NCBI GenBank assembly: GCA_039820405.1
Contig: JBCBQC010000024.1
Location: 1 to 64,000, forward strand
Direction: 5' to 3'
Length of the DNA: 64,000 nt
Source of the DNA: CALLVY01 sp937899855
Lineage (GTDB): Bacteria > Bacteroidota > Bacteroidia > Chitinophagales > Saprospiraceae
Each line of letters begins with the position of its first letter. The first letter of the stretch is position 1. A program made the translations under genes and the position numbers. Under the pieces are notes generated by a model. The model was not told where the DNA came from and made no database searches. It saw nothing but the letters and a program-made list of their open reading frames with translations. Of this stretch, positions 1-8,543 are shown piece after piece.

Positions 1-59
1 AGATCAATGAGAAAACCGCACGGAGGACACCATTCTCTAATGCAATGAATCTGTAGACC

Positions 60-3000
60 ATGTCAGAATCCAACCCCCCCGTCAAGAAGATTAGCGAGTA
101 TCGCGGGGCCAAGAAGGGAAATGAATTGACCAATTACGTTTTTGGTAAAGTTCAACCACAAGCGCTTCCCCTGGAAGAAGCCGTCCTGGGGGCTCTCATG
201 CTTGACAAGGACGCCCTTCCCATCATTCTCGACATCGTCCGTTCCGAAAGTTTTTATTCCGACGCCCACCAGATGATCTACCGCGCCATGCTGCGCCTGT
301 TCGAGAAAAGCCAACCCGTCGACCTGCTGACCGTCACCGAGGAGCTGAAAAAGGCGGGAGAGCTGGACAAAGCCGGTGGCCCCTACTACCTGGTGGAATT
401 GACCAACCGCGTCGCTTCGGCGGCCAATATCGAGTACCACGCCCGGATCATCGCTCAAAAATACATCCAACGCGAACTCATCCGCGTATCCACCCAAATC
501 ATTCGCGACGCCTACGAAGACACGACCGACGTTTTCCAACTGCTCGATGATGCCGAACAAGGCCTGTTTTCCATCACCGAAAAAAACCTGAGTCGGGGTT
601 TCGAGACCATGAGTTCCCTGACGAGTCGTGCCCTCAAGCAGTTGGAAGAGTTGTCGCAAAAGGAGGAAGGCCTCACCGGCGTTCCCACCGGTTTTGTGGA
701 CCTGGATCGACTGACCTCGGGCTGGCAATCCTCGGATTTGATCATCGTGGCCGCCCGCCCCGGGATGGGCAAATGCCTGGCCAAGGGCACCAAGGTGCTG
801 ATGTACGGAGGCGGCTTGAAAAAAGTAGAAGACGTCGTAGTGGGGGATCTCCTGATGGGCGACGATTCCAAGCCCCGGCGCGTACGCTCCCTGGCCCGGG
901 GGCGGGAGCGGATGTACTGGATCCGCCAGCAAGATGGCATCGACTACCGCGTCAACGAAAGCCACATCCTTTCCCTCAAACCCCGATCTATGGGGGGTAC
1001 CGATGGTGCGGACCCCGTCCTCAATATCTCGGTGGCCGATTACCTGACCCGCGATGACAACTTTCGTGCGCACTACCAGGGCTACAAGACGGCCGTCGAA
1101 TTTGCCGAACGCGAGCTGACTTTGCCCCCCTACTACCTGGGGCTGTACCTGGCCACCGCCACCCGCGCTGGCCAAGTGCTGGCCTCACCGGTACCCGAGC
1201 TGCTTGCCGACTCGCTTGGTTCGGAGCAGTACTCGGTGGCACAGCTGCTGGCCGATATGGCCGTTCCTCCCGCTACGAGCTACGGCGCTACGGTCAATGG
1301 ACCAACCGCTGCTACGCACATTCCCCCCAACTATCTGTTCAACACCAGTAGTCGCCGCCTAGCCCTGTTGGCCGGGATGATCGACGGGGCGGGGCGGTAC
1401 GTCGCCGCGACCAACCATTACGACATTGCGCTGACCACTCCCCAATTGGCCCGTGAGCTCAAACTACTTTGCGACTCTTTGGGCTTTCGTACGGCACTGC
1501 CGGAGCCAGCGGATGTGGCGAAGCCCGTTTATACCCTGCGTCTCCAAGGCGACCTGCGGAGCATCCCGCTTCGGATTCAGGATCGGCAGGCCCGTCCCTG
1601 GGAGTCGCTTGCTCATTGGCAACGGACGGATATCGTGGTGGAATACGATCGGGTGGACGATTACTACGGCTTCGAAATCGACGGCAATCGCCTCTTTCTT
1701 CTGGAAGACATGACGGTGACCCACAATACCTCCTTTACCCTGGCCCTGGCCCGCAATGCCGCCCTAGAATTTGGTAAGGGCGTCGCCTTTTTCTCCCTGG
1801 AAATGTCTAACCTGCAGTTGGTGCAGCGCCTCATCTCGATGGAGGCAGAAATTCCGGGCAGTAAGCTGCGGAACGGTCAGCTTGAAGATTACGAATGGCA
1901 ACAGCTCCAGAGTGCCATCGAGAAGATGAGCGAGGTTCCCATCTACATCGATGATACGCCCGGTCTCAACGTTTTCGAACTGCGCGCCAAATGTCGGCGC
2001 CTCAAAATGCAACACGACATTCAGATGGTCATCATCGACTACCTGCAGTTGATGACGGGTGGACCGGAGGGAAGCAGCAAAAACGGCAACCGCGAACAGG
2101 AAATCAGTTCGATTTCGCGTGCCCTCAAGGGCTTGGCCAAGGAGTTGCACGTTCCGGTCATTGCGCTGTCGCAATTGAGTCGGGCGGTGGAAACGCGGGG
2201 GGGAACCAAGCGGCCACAGTTGTCGGATTTGCGGGAATGTATCACGGGGGATACCCTGATCTACCTTCCCGAGACGGGCACCTACCAGCGGGTGGATGAA
2301 CTCGTGGGTAAGACTGACTTCCAGGTGTTGGCAATGGATCGGCACCACCAATTGAACCCGGCCAAATGTTTGGAGGTCTGGCCAACGGGTAAGAAAGAAA
2401 TCTTTGAAGTGGAGACCCAGTCGGGACACCGAATCCGCGCCAGTTTGAATCACCCTTTTTACACGCCCGATGGCTGGCAGCAATTGGTGGACATCAAGGA
2501 GGGAGACTATCTGGCCCTGGCTCGACACACTACAAATAGCACAAGCTCCGAGCTAAAAGACGAGGAAATTGTTTTCTTGGCTCACATGATTGGCGATGGT
2601 TGTTTTGTACCGCGGCAACCCATTCACTACACGAGTAAAGACCGGGAGTCCTGTCGTATGGTCGTCGATTGCGCGAGCAAACTTTGGGGAATCAAAGCCC
2701 GAATAGTGGCCGATCGCAATTCAGCTGGTTGCCAACAAGTCTACCTGCCCTCCCCATACCACTTGACGCATGGGAGGCACCATCCCTTTGTCAACTTACT
2801 CGGACGGATTGGCTTGAAGCTGAGCCGTGCTCACGAAAAGCAAGTACCGGATGCCATCTACCGCGCCGACGACCGGCAACTCGCACTTTTCATCCGACAT
2901 CTTTGGTCGACGGATGGCTGTGTATTCCTTCGTAAAACGGTGGGCTCTTCCATTTTGCATTACAGTACCAATTCTCCCGTTCTCGCGCGTGATGTACAGT

Positions 3001-3812
3001 ACCTCCTCAAGCGTTTTGGCATCAGTGCGACCCTTCGGAAAAACCAAAAGAAATCTTACCGACCGGGCTACTTGGTCGTTGTTTCGGGCAAGGAGGATAT
3101 TCTAAAGTTTGTGGACCACATTGGTATCTTTGGGGAAAAAGCAAGCAAGCTTGCGGCCCTGGCTGACCTGCTGCGGAGTAAAACTGCCAATCCCAATCGC
3201 GATGTCATTCCCAAGCAATTTTGGCGAGTCGTTAGGGACGAGAAACGGGAACGTGGATGGAGCGAGCGGGCCTTCCAAAAAGCCATTGGCATGCAGTATT
3301 GCGGATCTACCCTCTACCGTTCCAACCTATCGCGCGAGCGAATGGCCAGAGTCGCTGGCGTACTGGAATCCGACGATTTGCGACACTTGGCGGAGAGTGA
3401 CTTGTACTGGGATAAAGTGAAATCCATCAGACACATTGGCAGTGAGGAAACTTACGATCTCCACGTTGAAGAACAGCACAACTTCGTGGCGAATAACTTT
3501 GTGATTCACAACTCCGGAGCTATCGAACAGGATGCGGACATCGTTTCCTTTATCTACCGGCCCGAATACTATTCCATCCTCGAGGATGAGGAAGGGCAAT
3601 CCCTCAAGGGCATCGGCGAAATCATCGTCGCCAAACACCGGAACGGAGCCTTGAAAACGGTGCGCTTGAAGTTTACCGACCAATTCGCCAAATTCAGTGA
3701 TTTGGATGACCCCAACTTCAACGAACTGCTGGAGGATCCCTTTGCCGAAAAGCCCAATCCGAATATCATTACCCGTCCTTCGCGGATGAACGACGAGGAC
3801 ATTCCCTTTTAA
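60..3812 (+). CDS. dnaB: Replicative DNA helicase DnaB interrupted by two inteins
   Basis: This is the hexameric helicase that unwinds DNA at the fork and recruits primase. The reading frame has 1250 codons, but removing two inteins (residues 239-556 and 727-1151) leaves about 507 residues, the normal DnaB size. The extein shows the N-terminal DnaB domain (about 35-140), a RecA-like core whose Walker A (GMGK, K238) is split by intein 1, a Walker B segment (MVIIDYLQLM), and the SDLRE / SGAIEQDAD region split by intein 2. No upstream in-frame start competes with the ATG. The helicase cannot bind ATP normally until intein 1 is spliced out. A pseudouridine synthase gene follows after 3 nt and probably shares the transcript. 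Identification is certain; splicing itself is inferred. Confidence 0.97.
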   Translation: MSESNPPVKKISEYRGAKKGNELTNYVFGKVQPQALPLEEAVLGALMLDKDALPIILDIVRSESFYSDAHQMIYRAMLRLFEKSQPVDLLTVTEELKKAGELDKAGGPYYLVELTNRVASAANIEYHARIIAQKYIQRELIRVSTQIIRDAYEDTTDVFQLLDDAEQGLFSITEKNLSRGFETMSSLTSRALKQLEELSQKEEGLTGVPTGFVDLDRLTSGWQSSDLIIVAARPGMGKCLAKGTKVLMYGGGLKKVEDVVVGDLLMGDDSKPRRVRSLARGRERMYWIRQQDGIDYRVNESHILSLKPRSMGGTDGADPVLNISVADYLTRDDNFRAHYQGYKTAVEFAERELTLPPYYLGLYLATATRAGQVLASPVPELLADSLGSEQYSVAQLLADMAVPPATSYGATVNGPTAATHIPPNYLFNTSSRRLALLAGMIDGAGRYVAATNHYDIALTTPQLARELKLLCDSLGFRTALPEPADVAKPVYTLRLQGDLRSIPLRIQDRQARPWESLAHWQRTDIVVEYDRVDDYYGFEIDGNRLFLLEDMTVTHNTSFTLALARNAALEFGKGVAFFSLEMSNLQLVQRLISMEAEIPGSKLRNGQLEDYEWQQLQSAIEKMSEVPIYIDDTPGLNVFELRAKCRRLKMQHDIQMVIIDYLQLMTGGPEGSSKNGNREQEISSISRALKGLAKELHVPVIALSQLSRAVETRGGTKRPQLSDLRECITGDTLIYLPETGTYQRVDELVGKTDFQVLAMDRHHQLNPAKCLEVWPTGKKEIFEVETQSGHRIRASLNHPFYTPDGWQQLVDIKEGDYLALARHTTNSTSSELKDEEIVFLAHMIGDGCFVPRQPIHYTSKDRESCRMVVDCASKLWGIKARIVADRNSAGCQQVYLPSPYHLTHGRHHPFVNLLGRIGLKLSRAHEKQVPDAIYRADDRQLALFIRHLWSTDGCVFLRKTVGSSILHYSTNSPVLARDVQYLLKRFGISATLRKNQKKSYRPGYLVVVSGKEDILKFVDHIGIFGEKASKLAALADLLRSKTANPNRDVIPKQFWRVVRDEKRERGWSERAFQKAIGMQYCGSTLYRSNLSRERMARVAGVLESDDLRHLAESDLYWDKVKSIRHIGSEETYDLHVEEQHNFVANNFVIHNSGAIEQDADIVSFIYRPEYYSILEDEEGQSLKGIGEIIVAKHRNGALKTVRLKFTDQFAKFSDLDDPNFNELLEDPFAEKPNPNIITRPSRMNDEDIPF
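774..1727 (+). mobile_element. Intein 1 of DnaB, in the Walker A loop, with degenerate LAGLIDADG endonuclease
   Basis: A 318-residue intein starts at Cys239, right after the Walker A lysine, and ends with His555-Asn556 before Thr557. Splicing elements are visible: CLAKGTKV at the N-terminus, a block-B-like NESH motif, and a C-terminal block with GFEIDGN...TVTHN. The inserted endonuclease is recognisable but broken. The first LAGLIDADG-like helix reads LGLYLATAT (360-368), with Thr366 where the catalytic Asp should be. The second reads LAGMIDGAG (437-445), with Ala444 there. The +1 residue Thr557 suits splicing. GC content matches the host gene, which fits long residence. The element is probably splicing-competent but no longer mobile. 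Confidence 0.93.
2238..3512 (+). mobile_element. Intein 2 of DnaB, at the SDLRE/SGAIEQDAD site, with apparently intact LAGLIDADG endonuclease
   Basis: A 425-residue intein runs from Cys727 (CITGDTLIYL) to His1150-Asn1151, followed by Ser1152. A block-B-like segment (LNHPFYTPDGW) and a strong C-terminal block (YDLHVEEQHNFVANNFVIHN) are present. The central insertion carries two dodecapeptide motifs with their acidic residues: FLAHMIGDG (D846) and LFIRHLWSTDG (D952). It therefore looks like a full, potentially active homing intein. Its middle section is visibly less GC-rich than the flanking helicase, which suggests later arrival than intein 1. The site lies in the same conserved DnaB segment used by known DnaB inteins such as that of Rhodothermus. 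Endonuclease activity is inferred from motif integrity. Confidence 0.93.
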
Positions 3813-3815
3813 GCT

Positions 3816-4586
3816 ATGGCCAAACGCAAGCCCGATTCGCCCGCTCCCCGCCCCCCCGATGCCGAAGCGCCGGAGGGCATTCGCCTCAACAAGTACCTCT
3901 CCCACTCCGGGCTCTGTTCGCGCCGCAAGGCCGCGGAATACGTCAAGGAGGGTTTGGTACAGGTCAACGGCCAGGTCGAGACCTCACCGGGCTACTTGGT
4001 CCAAACCGAGGACCGCGTCACCTTCAAAGGGAAGTTGCTCCAGCTGGAGAGCCGCAAAGTATACCTCCTCCTCAACAAACCAAAAAATACCATCACCACG
4101 GTCAGTGATGATCGGGGACGGCGGACTGTGCTCGACATTGTGGGGGACAAGGTGAAGGAACGCATCTTCCCCGTCGGTCGGCTCGACCGGGAGACGGTGG
4201 GTTTGTTGCTGCTGACCAACGATGGGGACTTGGCCAAAAAATTGTCTCACCCGAGCCACGAGGTACCGAAGGTGTATCAGGCGACGCTTGATAAGGCCAT
4301 CACGGAGGGCGATTTGCAAAAGATTCGCGACGGCTTGGAATTGGAAGACGGTCGGGTCGAGGTGGATTGGATCGACTACTTGAAGGGGCAGTCCCGACGC
4401 GAGGTGAGCCTGGAGATTCACGTGGGGCGCAACCGCATCGTCCGGCGGATTTTTGCCCATCTGGGCTATGAGGTACAGCGACTGGACCGCACCTACTACG
4501 CCGGCCTCACCAAGAAAGATTTGCCCCGTGGCCGCTTTCGCCACCTCACCGCCAAGGAGGTCATCATGCTCAAACATTTCACCTGA
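3816..4586 (+). CDS. rRNA large-subunit pseudouridine synthase, RluB/RsuA family
   Basis: The protein (256 residues) isomerises a specific uridine of rRNA to pseudouridine. After a proline-rich, charged N-terminus it shows an S4 RNA-binding domain (about 21-80, IRLNKYLSHSGLCSRRKA) and the catalytic domain with the family signature GRLDRETVGLLLLTNDG, whose Asp124 is the predicted nucleophile. Length and order match the RluB/RluE/RluF/RsuA group. The ATG lies 3 nt after the dnaB stop, so the two genes are probably cotranscribed. The exact target (RluB-like position in 23S rRNA) is not decided by the sequence, so no gene symbol is given. The gene ends close to the convergent LysE-family gene. 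Confidence 0.9.
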   Translation: MAKRKPDSPAPRPPDAEAPEGIRLNKYLSHSGLCSRRKAAEYVKEGLVQVNGQVETSPGYLVQTEDRVTFKGKLLQLESRKVYLLLNKPKNTITTVSDDRGRRTVLDIVGDKVKERIFPVGRLDRETVGLLLLTNDGDLAKKLSHPSHEVPKVYQATLDKAITEGDLQKIRDGLELEDGRVEVDWIDYLKGQSRREVSLEIHVGRNRIVRRIFAHLGYEVQRLDRTYYAGLTKKDLPRGRFRHLTAKEVIMLKHFT

Positions 4587-4595
4587 CTACTCCGC

Positions 4596-5258
4596 TCACC
4601 ACACGACCCGAATAATCAGGGCGATGCCAAAAATGACCAGCGCGGCGCCCGAAAACTGTCGCATCCGCAATACGTGGTAGGGGGTCATGCGGCGGCGAAT
4701 TTTTTTGGCGAGTAATACTTTGAGCGAGTCGGTGAGGATAACGGTTCCCATGATGCCGGCAAAAAAGAGAAAGGCACTCGTCGAGGAAAAGCCGTTTTGG
4801 ACGACCGTAGTCGTCATCAAACCGATCCAGAAAAAGAAGGTAAACGGATTGATGGTATTGACCAAAAAACCTTTGATCCAGTACTTGAGATAGGACTTGG
4901 CCCGGCTGGAGGCATTGGCCCGCACTTGCGTCTCCAAATCCGGCGGTGGCGTAAGCAGGGCTCCCAGGCCAAAAGCCATCAACACCATCCCACCAATCCA
5001 ACCCAGGTACCACTCGAAACCATTCCACCGCGTAATCTCCACCAGGTAAGCCATGCCAAAATAGGTCGTTGCGATGAAGACAAAATCGCTGATCCAGATC
5101 CCCAAGCCCACCATCAAACCCGCACGCATGCCGCGTTCAATTCCGGCTTGTAGCAGGGCAAAAAAAAGGGGACCGAGTAGGATGCAAAGGACCAAGCCGT
5201 AGCCAATACCGTAAATCAATGCTTGCACTGTCGTTTGTTTTGCCAAAGGCCATCTCAA
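4596..5258 (-). CDS. LysE/RhtB-family amino-acid exporter
   Basis: This is a small inner-membrane protein (about 210-220 residues) with roughly six hydrophobic segments. The first (GIGYGLVLCILLGPLFFALL) includes the conserved glycine/proline motif of LysE/RhtB transporters, and a second follows at about 48-66. The family exports amino acids or related small molecules by proton exchange; the substrate here is unknown. The only starts before the first membrane segment are TTG at 5258 and GTG at 5228, and the GTG is a reasonable alternative. A TAGATTTG element at 5327-5320 could drive it. Its 3' end is 9 nt from the convergent pseudouridine synthase gene. Confidence 0.82.
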   Translation of the reverse strand: MRWPLAKQTTVQALIYGIGYGLVLCILLGPLFFALLQAGIERGMRAGLMVGLGIWISDFVFIATTYFGMAYLVEITRWNGFEWYLGWIGGMVLMAFGLGALLTPPPDLETQVRANASSRAKSYLKYWIKGFLVNTINPFTFFFWIGLMTTTVVQNGFSSTSAFLFFAGIMGTVILTDSLKVLLAKKIRRRMTPYHVLRMRQFSGAALVIFGIALIIRVVW

Positions 5259-5319
5259 AATGTAGCGGGTTCTTCCTCCGGCGCTTCGGCGCGGTCATTC
5301 TCCCCTCCGTTTATCCAAC

Positions 5320-5327
5320 CAAATCTA
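5320..5327 (-). promoter_or_regulatory. Bacteroidota -7 element (TAGATTTG) ahead of the LysE-family gene
   Basis: Read on the minus strand the bases match TAnnTTTG. The element overlaps the end of the yjbQ-like gene, so the exporter may have its own promoter inside the operon. No clear -33 TTG was found at the right spacing. Confidence 0.4.
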
Positions 5328-5735
5328 GTGGTGGATGGTTGCCAGTAATCGCCGTTTCCCCCCCCGATTGCGAAACTCACCGAGGTAGATGCCCTGCCAC
5401 GTGCCGAGGTGCAGACGCCCCGCGATGATGGGGATACTGACCGAACTGCCCACCAGGGCCGCCTTGATGTGGGCGGGCATGTCATCGGGCCCCTCCAGGG
5501 TGTGCGTCAGAAAGGGAAGGTTTTCGGGTACGAGCCGGTTGAAGATCGACTCAAAATCCACTCGGACGGAGGGCTCGGCGTTTTCATTGATGCACAGTCC
5601 CGCTGAGGTATGGCGGATAAACAGGTGGAGCAAACCCGAATCGGGCAGTGGGTCCAAGCGTTCCAGTACCTCCCGGGTGATGAGGTGAAAACCCCGGGCG
5701 TAAGCGGGCAGTGAAAATTCGGTATGCGAAATCAT
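5325..5735 (-). CDS. YjbQ/UPF0047 family protein
   Basis: This compact protein of 136 residues belongs to the YjbQ (UPF0047) family, sometimes annotated as a secondary thiamine-phosphate synthase. The family landmarks are present: HTSAGLCINEN (about 42-52), the HTLEGPDDMPAHIKA segment and LGTWQGIYLGEFRNRGG near the end. The conserved histidines and acidic residues form a metal-binding pocket in known structures. The ATG at 5735 (MISHTEFSLP) is preferred over 5810, because the extra 25 residues have no family similarity. The true cellular role of the family is unsettled. It precedes the exporter gene by 66 nt on the same strand. Confidence 0.88.
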   Translation of the reverse strand: MISHTEFSLPAYARGFHLITREVLERLDPLPDSGLLHLFIRHTSAGLCINENAEPSVRVDFESIFNRLVPENLPFLTHTLEGPDDMPAHIKAALVGSSVSIPIIAGRLHLGTWQGIYLGEFRNRGGKRRLLATIHH

Positions 5736-5813
5736 GATCCAGTAATTTGGTGAAATGAATCCGGCAGCCGCCAAATTACAACAATTCCGCATCATCCTTG
5801 CCAAAAGCAATCC

Positions 5814-7469
5814 ATGAAACGGAATCTACCAAGTTGCGCCCTGCTGGTCCTTGCCCTGTGCTTGGTCCAGTGTCACCCCCCTTCCTACCACAGCCCACAA
5901 AAGGCTGCGGGCGCCCAGGAAATGATCGTCCTTCAGGACGAAAGCCCCGTCGATGTCATTCGAGCGCGTACCGCTCCCGATCCCACCGAAATGGAGCCTG
6001 CGGACCTTCACGGGGAAGGCTACCTGGAGATTGTCGAAAACGACTTTCAGAACGCCCTGGATCACCCCCACTCCACCTTTGCCATCGACGTTGACAACGC
6101 CTCCTACAGCAACATCCGCCGCTTGCTGACCAGCGGCTATCCCCCACCGATCGATGCCGTCCGCATCGAGGAAATGATCAATTACTTTAACTACGACTAC
6201 CCCGAGCCCGAAGGGGAAGACCCCTTTGCCGTGAGTGCGGAAGTGGCTACCTGCCCCTGGAATCCCCAGCACCGCCTACTGCAAATCGGTATCCAGGGCC
6301 GTAAGATTCCCACCACCCACCTGCCCCCCAACAACCTGGTTTTTCTGATCGATGCCTCCGGCTCCATGCAAAGCCCGGAAAAGCTCCCCCTTCTCCAATC
6401 AGCGCTGCGGATGCTGGTTCGGGAAATGCGGCCCCAGGATCGGGTGGCCATCGTCGTCTACGCCGGTGCTTCCGGTTTGGTGCTGCCCTCTACACCGGCT
6501 GCGCAGAAGGGACGGATCCTGAGCGCCATCAATGCCCTACAAGCCGGTGGCGGAACGGCGGGAGCGGCCGGCATTCAACTGGCTTACAAAGTCGCTCGGG
6601 AAAACTGGCTGTCCCGGGGCAACAACCGCGTCATCCTCGCCACGGACGGAGATTTTAACATCGGGGTGCAGAGCACGGCCGAGCTGGTGCGCCTGATCGA
6701 GAGTCAGCGGCAAAGTGGGGTTTACCTCTCGGTGCTGGGCTTTGGTCGGGGTAATCTGCAGGATGGAAAAATGGAGCAACTGGCCAAGCACGGCAACGGC
6801 AACTACGCCTATATCGATCGCCTGGCGGAGGCGGAAAAGGTGCTGATTCGCGAAATGAGTGGGACCCTGTTGACCATTGCCAAGAACGTCAAACTGCAAT
6901 TGGAATTCAACCCGACCCAAGTTCGGGAGTATCGTCTGATTGGTTATGAGAATCGCCTTCTGGCGGCGGAGGATTTCAATGATGACCGGCGGGATGCTGG
7001 AGAGTTGGGGGCGGGGCATAGCGTGACGGCCCTCTACGAGATCGTTCCGGCGAGTAATCCCCCACCCGCCAAGACAAGCCCGGTGGATCCGCTCAAATAC
7101 CGGAGTACCCAGCTACTTCCCGAAGCCCTTCGCGGAGATTTGTTGACGCTCAAGCTGCGCTACCAGCGGCCCGGGACCGAGCAAAGTAAGGGGTTGGAAT
7201 ACGTGGTGGTGGATAAAGGATTAGCCTTGGAACACAGCAGTACGGACTTTCGCTTTGCCGCAGCGGTGGCGGGTTTTGGCCTGCTGCTACGCCATTCGCC
7301 CCACCGGGGGGAAGCCAGCTGGGCCATGGTCAGTGATTTGGGACGTAGTGGCCTGGGCCCCGACCCCTACGACCTGCGTCACGAATTCCTCACCCTCGTC
7401 CAATTGGCCAGCGACCAAGGGGTGGCAGCTCCATATCGGGACGGCCGACGGCTCAAAGCAGCCAACTGA
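5814..7469 (+). CDS. VWA-domain lipoprotein (vWF_A with DUF3520-type C-terminus)
   Basis: The protein has 551 residues. A lipoprotein signal ends at LCLVQC, predicting acylation of Cys20 and envelope anchoring. A VWA N-terminal region (FAIDVDNASYSNIRRLL) precedes the VWA domain, whose MIDAS motif DASGSM starts at Asp180 and should bind a divalent metal. The C-terminal third resembles the DUF3520 region that accompanies YfbK-type VWA proteins. Such proteins are thought to act as surface or periplasmic adhesion or assembly factors, but the partner here is unknown. It is transcribed divergently from the yjbQ-like gene, with starts about 78 bp apart. It is unlinked to the MoxR operon at 18-23 kb. 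Confidence 0.9.
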   Translation: MKRNLPSCALLVLALCLVQCHPPSYHSPQKAAGAQEMIVLQDESPVDVIRARTAPDPTEMEPADLHGEGYLEIVENDFQNALDHPHSTFAIDVDNASYSNIRRLLTSGYPPPIDAVRIEEMINYFNYDYPEPEGEDPFAVSAEVATCPWNPQHRLLQIGIQGRKIPTTHLPPNNLVFLIDASGSMQSPEKLPLLQSALRMLVREMRPQDRVAIVVYAGASGLVLPSTPAAQKGRILSAINALQAGGGTAGAAGIQLAYKVARENWLSRGNNRVILATDGDFNIGVQSTAELVRLIESQRQSGVYLSVLGFGRGNLQDGKMEQLAKHGNGNYAYIDRLAEAEKVLIREMSGTLLTIAKNVKLQLEFNPTQVREYRLIGYENRLLAAEDFNDDRRDAGELGAGHSVTALYEIVPASNPPPAKTSPVDPLKYRSTQLLPEALRGDLLTLKLRYQRPGTEQSKGLEYVVVDKGLALEHSSTDFRFAAAVAGFGLLLRHSPHRGEASWAMVSDLGRSGLGPDPYDLRHEFLTLVQLASDQGVAAPYRDGRRLKAAN

Positions 7470-7497
7470 TCCGCTCGCTCTTGAAGAGGAAACTGAA

Positions 7498-8340
7498 TTA
7501 TTTGAATTTGCGCTTTTTACCCGCGGAGAAGGGAGGGCAACGAATATCGCCAAAGTAGTACACGATACCGGCACCCAAAAAAGCATAGGTATCATTATCC
7601 TTGCTGTTGCCCCTTTGCCGACCCGGTTCGCCGATGGCCTGATCGACGATGTCCTGCACTTCCCAGGAGCGGTCGGACAGTAGGACGGCCGTTTCTCCCC
7701 GCAGCGATTCGATATCGTCCTTATCGGCATAAACCCCACTCACATCGTCAAAGAAATCGGTAAATAATTTGCGGACGCTGCATTCGATGTTGACGCTCCA
7801 GCGGTAGTTGAGGTCGATCTTAAAGCCCGCCCCGATCGTCGCTGCGCCCTGGATGGTGAAGTATTCCTCTCCCCGAAACTGACCCTCGGTGCCGAGGGGG
7901 CGTAGGGCTACCCACTCGTCATTGAATTGGGTCTGAGGATTGAAGTAAAAAACGGAGAATCCCCCTAGGAGGTAGGGGGTATAGAATTGATCCTTACTGC
8001 CGTGATAATAGGGGAGAAAATTGAATTCCAGTTGGGTCGTTCCGTCGATGACCAAGCTGCGGAAGCTCAGGTTGCGGGATCGTTGGAAGGCGTTGTCGGA
8101 GTCGGCATCATCGGCACCGACTTGGGTACCATTGGCGGAGAACTTGAGACAAATGCGTTCGTTGAAATTGTACCGGGCCACCATCCCGAGGGCCGGACCG
8201 GGCCGGCTCAGATCGAAACTGGTGTTGAGATCACCGAAGTAAAAGGCGGTGCCCGCCCAACCTCCGAGCTCCCAGCCCCTTTGGGCCTGAACAGCTACCG
8301 AAATCAGCAATAAGGAGAGGACAACTACGAAATTCTTCAC
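7498..8340 (-). CDS. Outer-membrane beta-barrel protein, DUF6089-like
   Basis: This is a secreted protein of 280 residues with a clear signal peptide (VVVLSLLLISVAVQAQ) followed by amphipathic strands typical of small barrels (WELGGWAGTAFYFGDLN, LGMVARYNF, AATIGAGFKIDLNYRWSVNIE) and a C-terminal AFLGAGIVYYFG strand. The GDLN motif and layout match the DUF6089 family common in Bacteroidota, whose function is unknown. The start is GTG at 8340, immediately before the signal peptide; no in-frame ATG is better placed. A TAACTTTG -7 element lies at 8407-8400. The gene faces the VWA lipoprotein gene tail to tail. Confidence 0.82.
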   Translation of the reverse strand: MKNFVVVLSLLLISVAVQAQRGWELGGWAGTAFYFGDLNTSFDLSRPGPALGMVARYNFNERICLKFSANGTQVGADDADSDNAFQRSRNLSFRSLVIDGTTQLEFNFLPYYHGSKDQFYTPYLLGGFSVFYFNPQTQFNDEWVALRPLGTEGQFRGEEYFTIQGAATIGAGFKIDLNYRWSVNIECSVRKLFTDFFDDVSGVYADKDDIESLRGETAVLLSDRSWEVQDIVDQAIGEPGRQRGNSKDNDTYAFLGAGIVYYFGDIRCPPFSAGKKRKFK

Positions 8341-8399
8341 TTTTAAAAGGGTATTTGGGGGAGCGGCTACCAGCGAGCTCCACGACGTTCATGAGGGTG

Positions 8400-8407
8400 C
8401 AAAGTTA
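8400..8407 (-). promoter_or_regulatory. -7 element (TAACTTTG) of the DUF6089-like gene
   Basis: This is an exact TAnnTTTG match on the minus strand, about 60 nt upstream of the GTG start. I found no convincing -33 element. Confidence 0.5.
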
Positions 8408-8543
8408 TGATAAAACGTGGAATTACACCATTTTGGTATGAAATTACGACCAGCATCTGTCCTTGGCTAATCAAATATTTGTCCAAAAAAATAGCGATGG
8501 ACCGTTTGCACCGTCCATCGCCAAAGTTCTACGGACTGGGTTT

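Noticed and set aside
63..1175. Long minus-strand reading frame opposite dnaB
   Set aside because: It is antisense to a certain gene, has no recognisable domains and reflects the host's GC-rich codon usage. Several similar long antisense frames in the window (for example 29505-30869) were rejected for the same reason.
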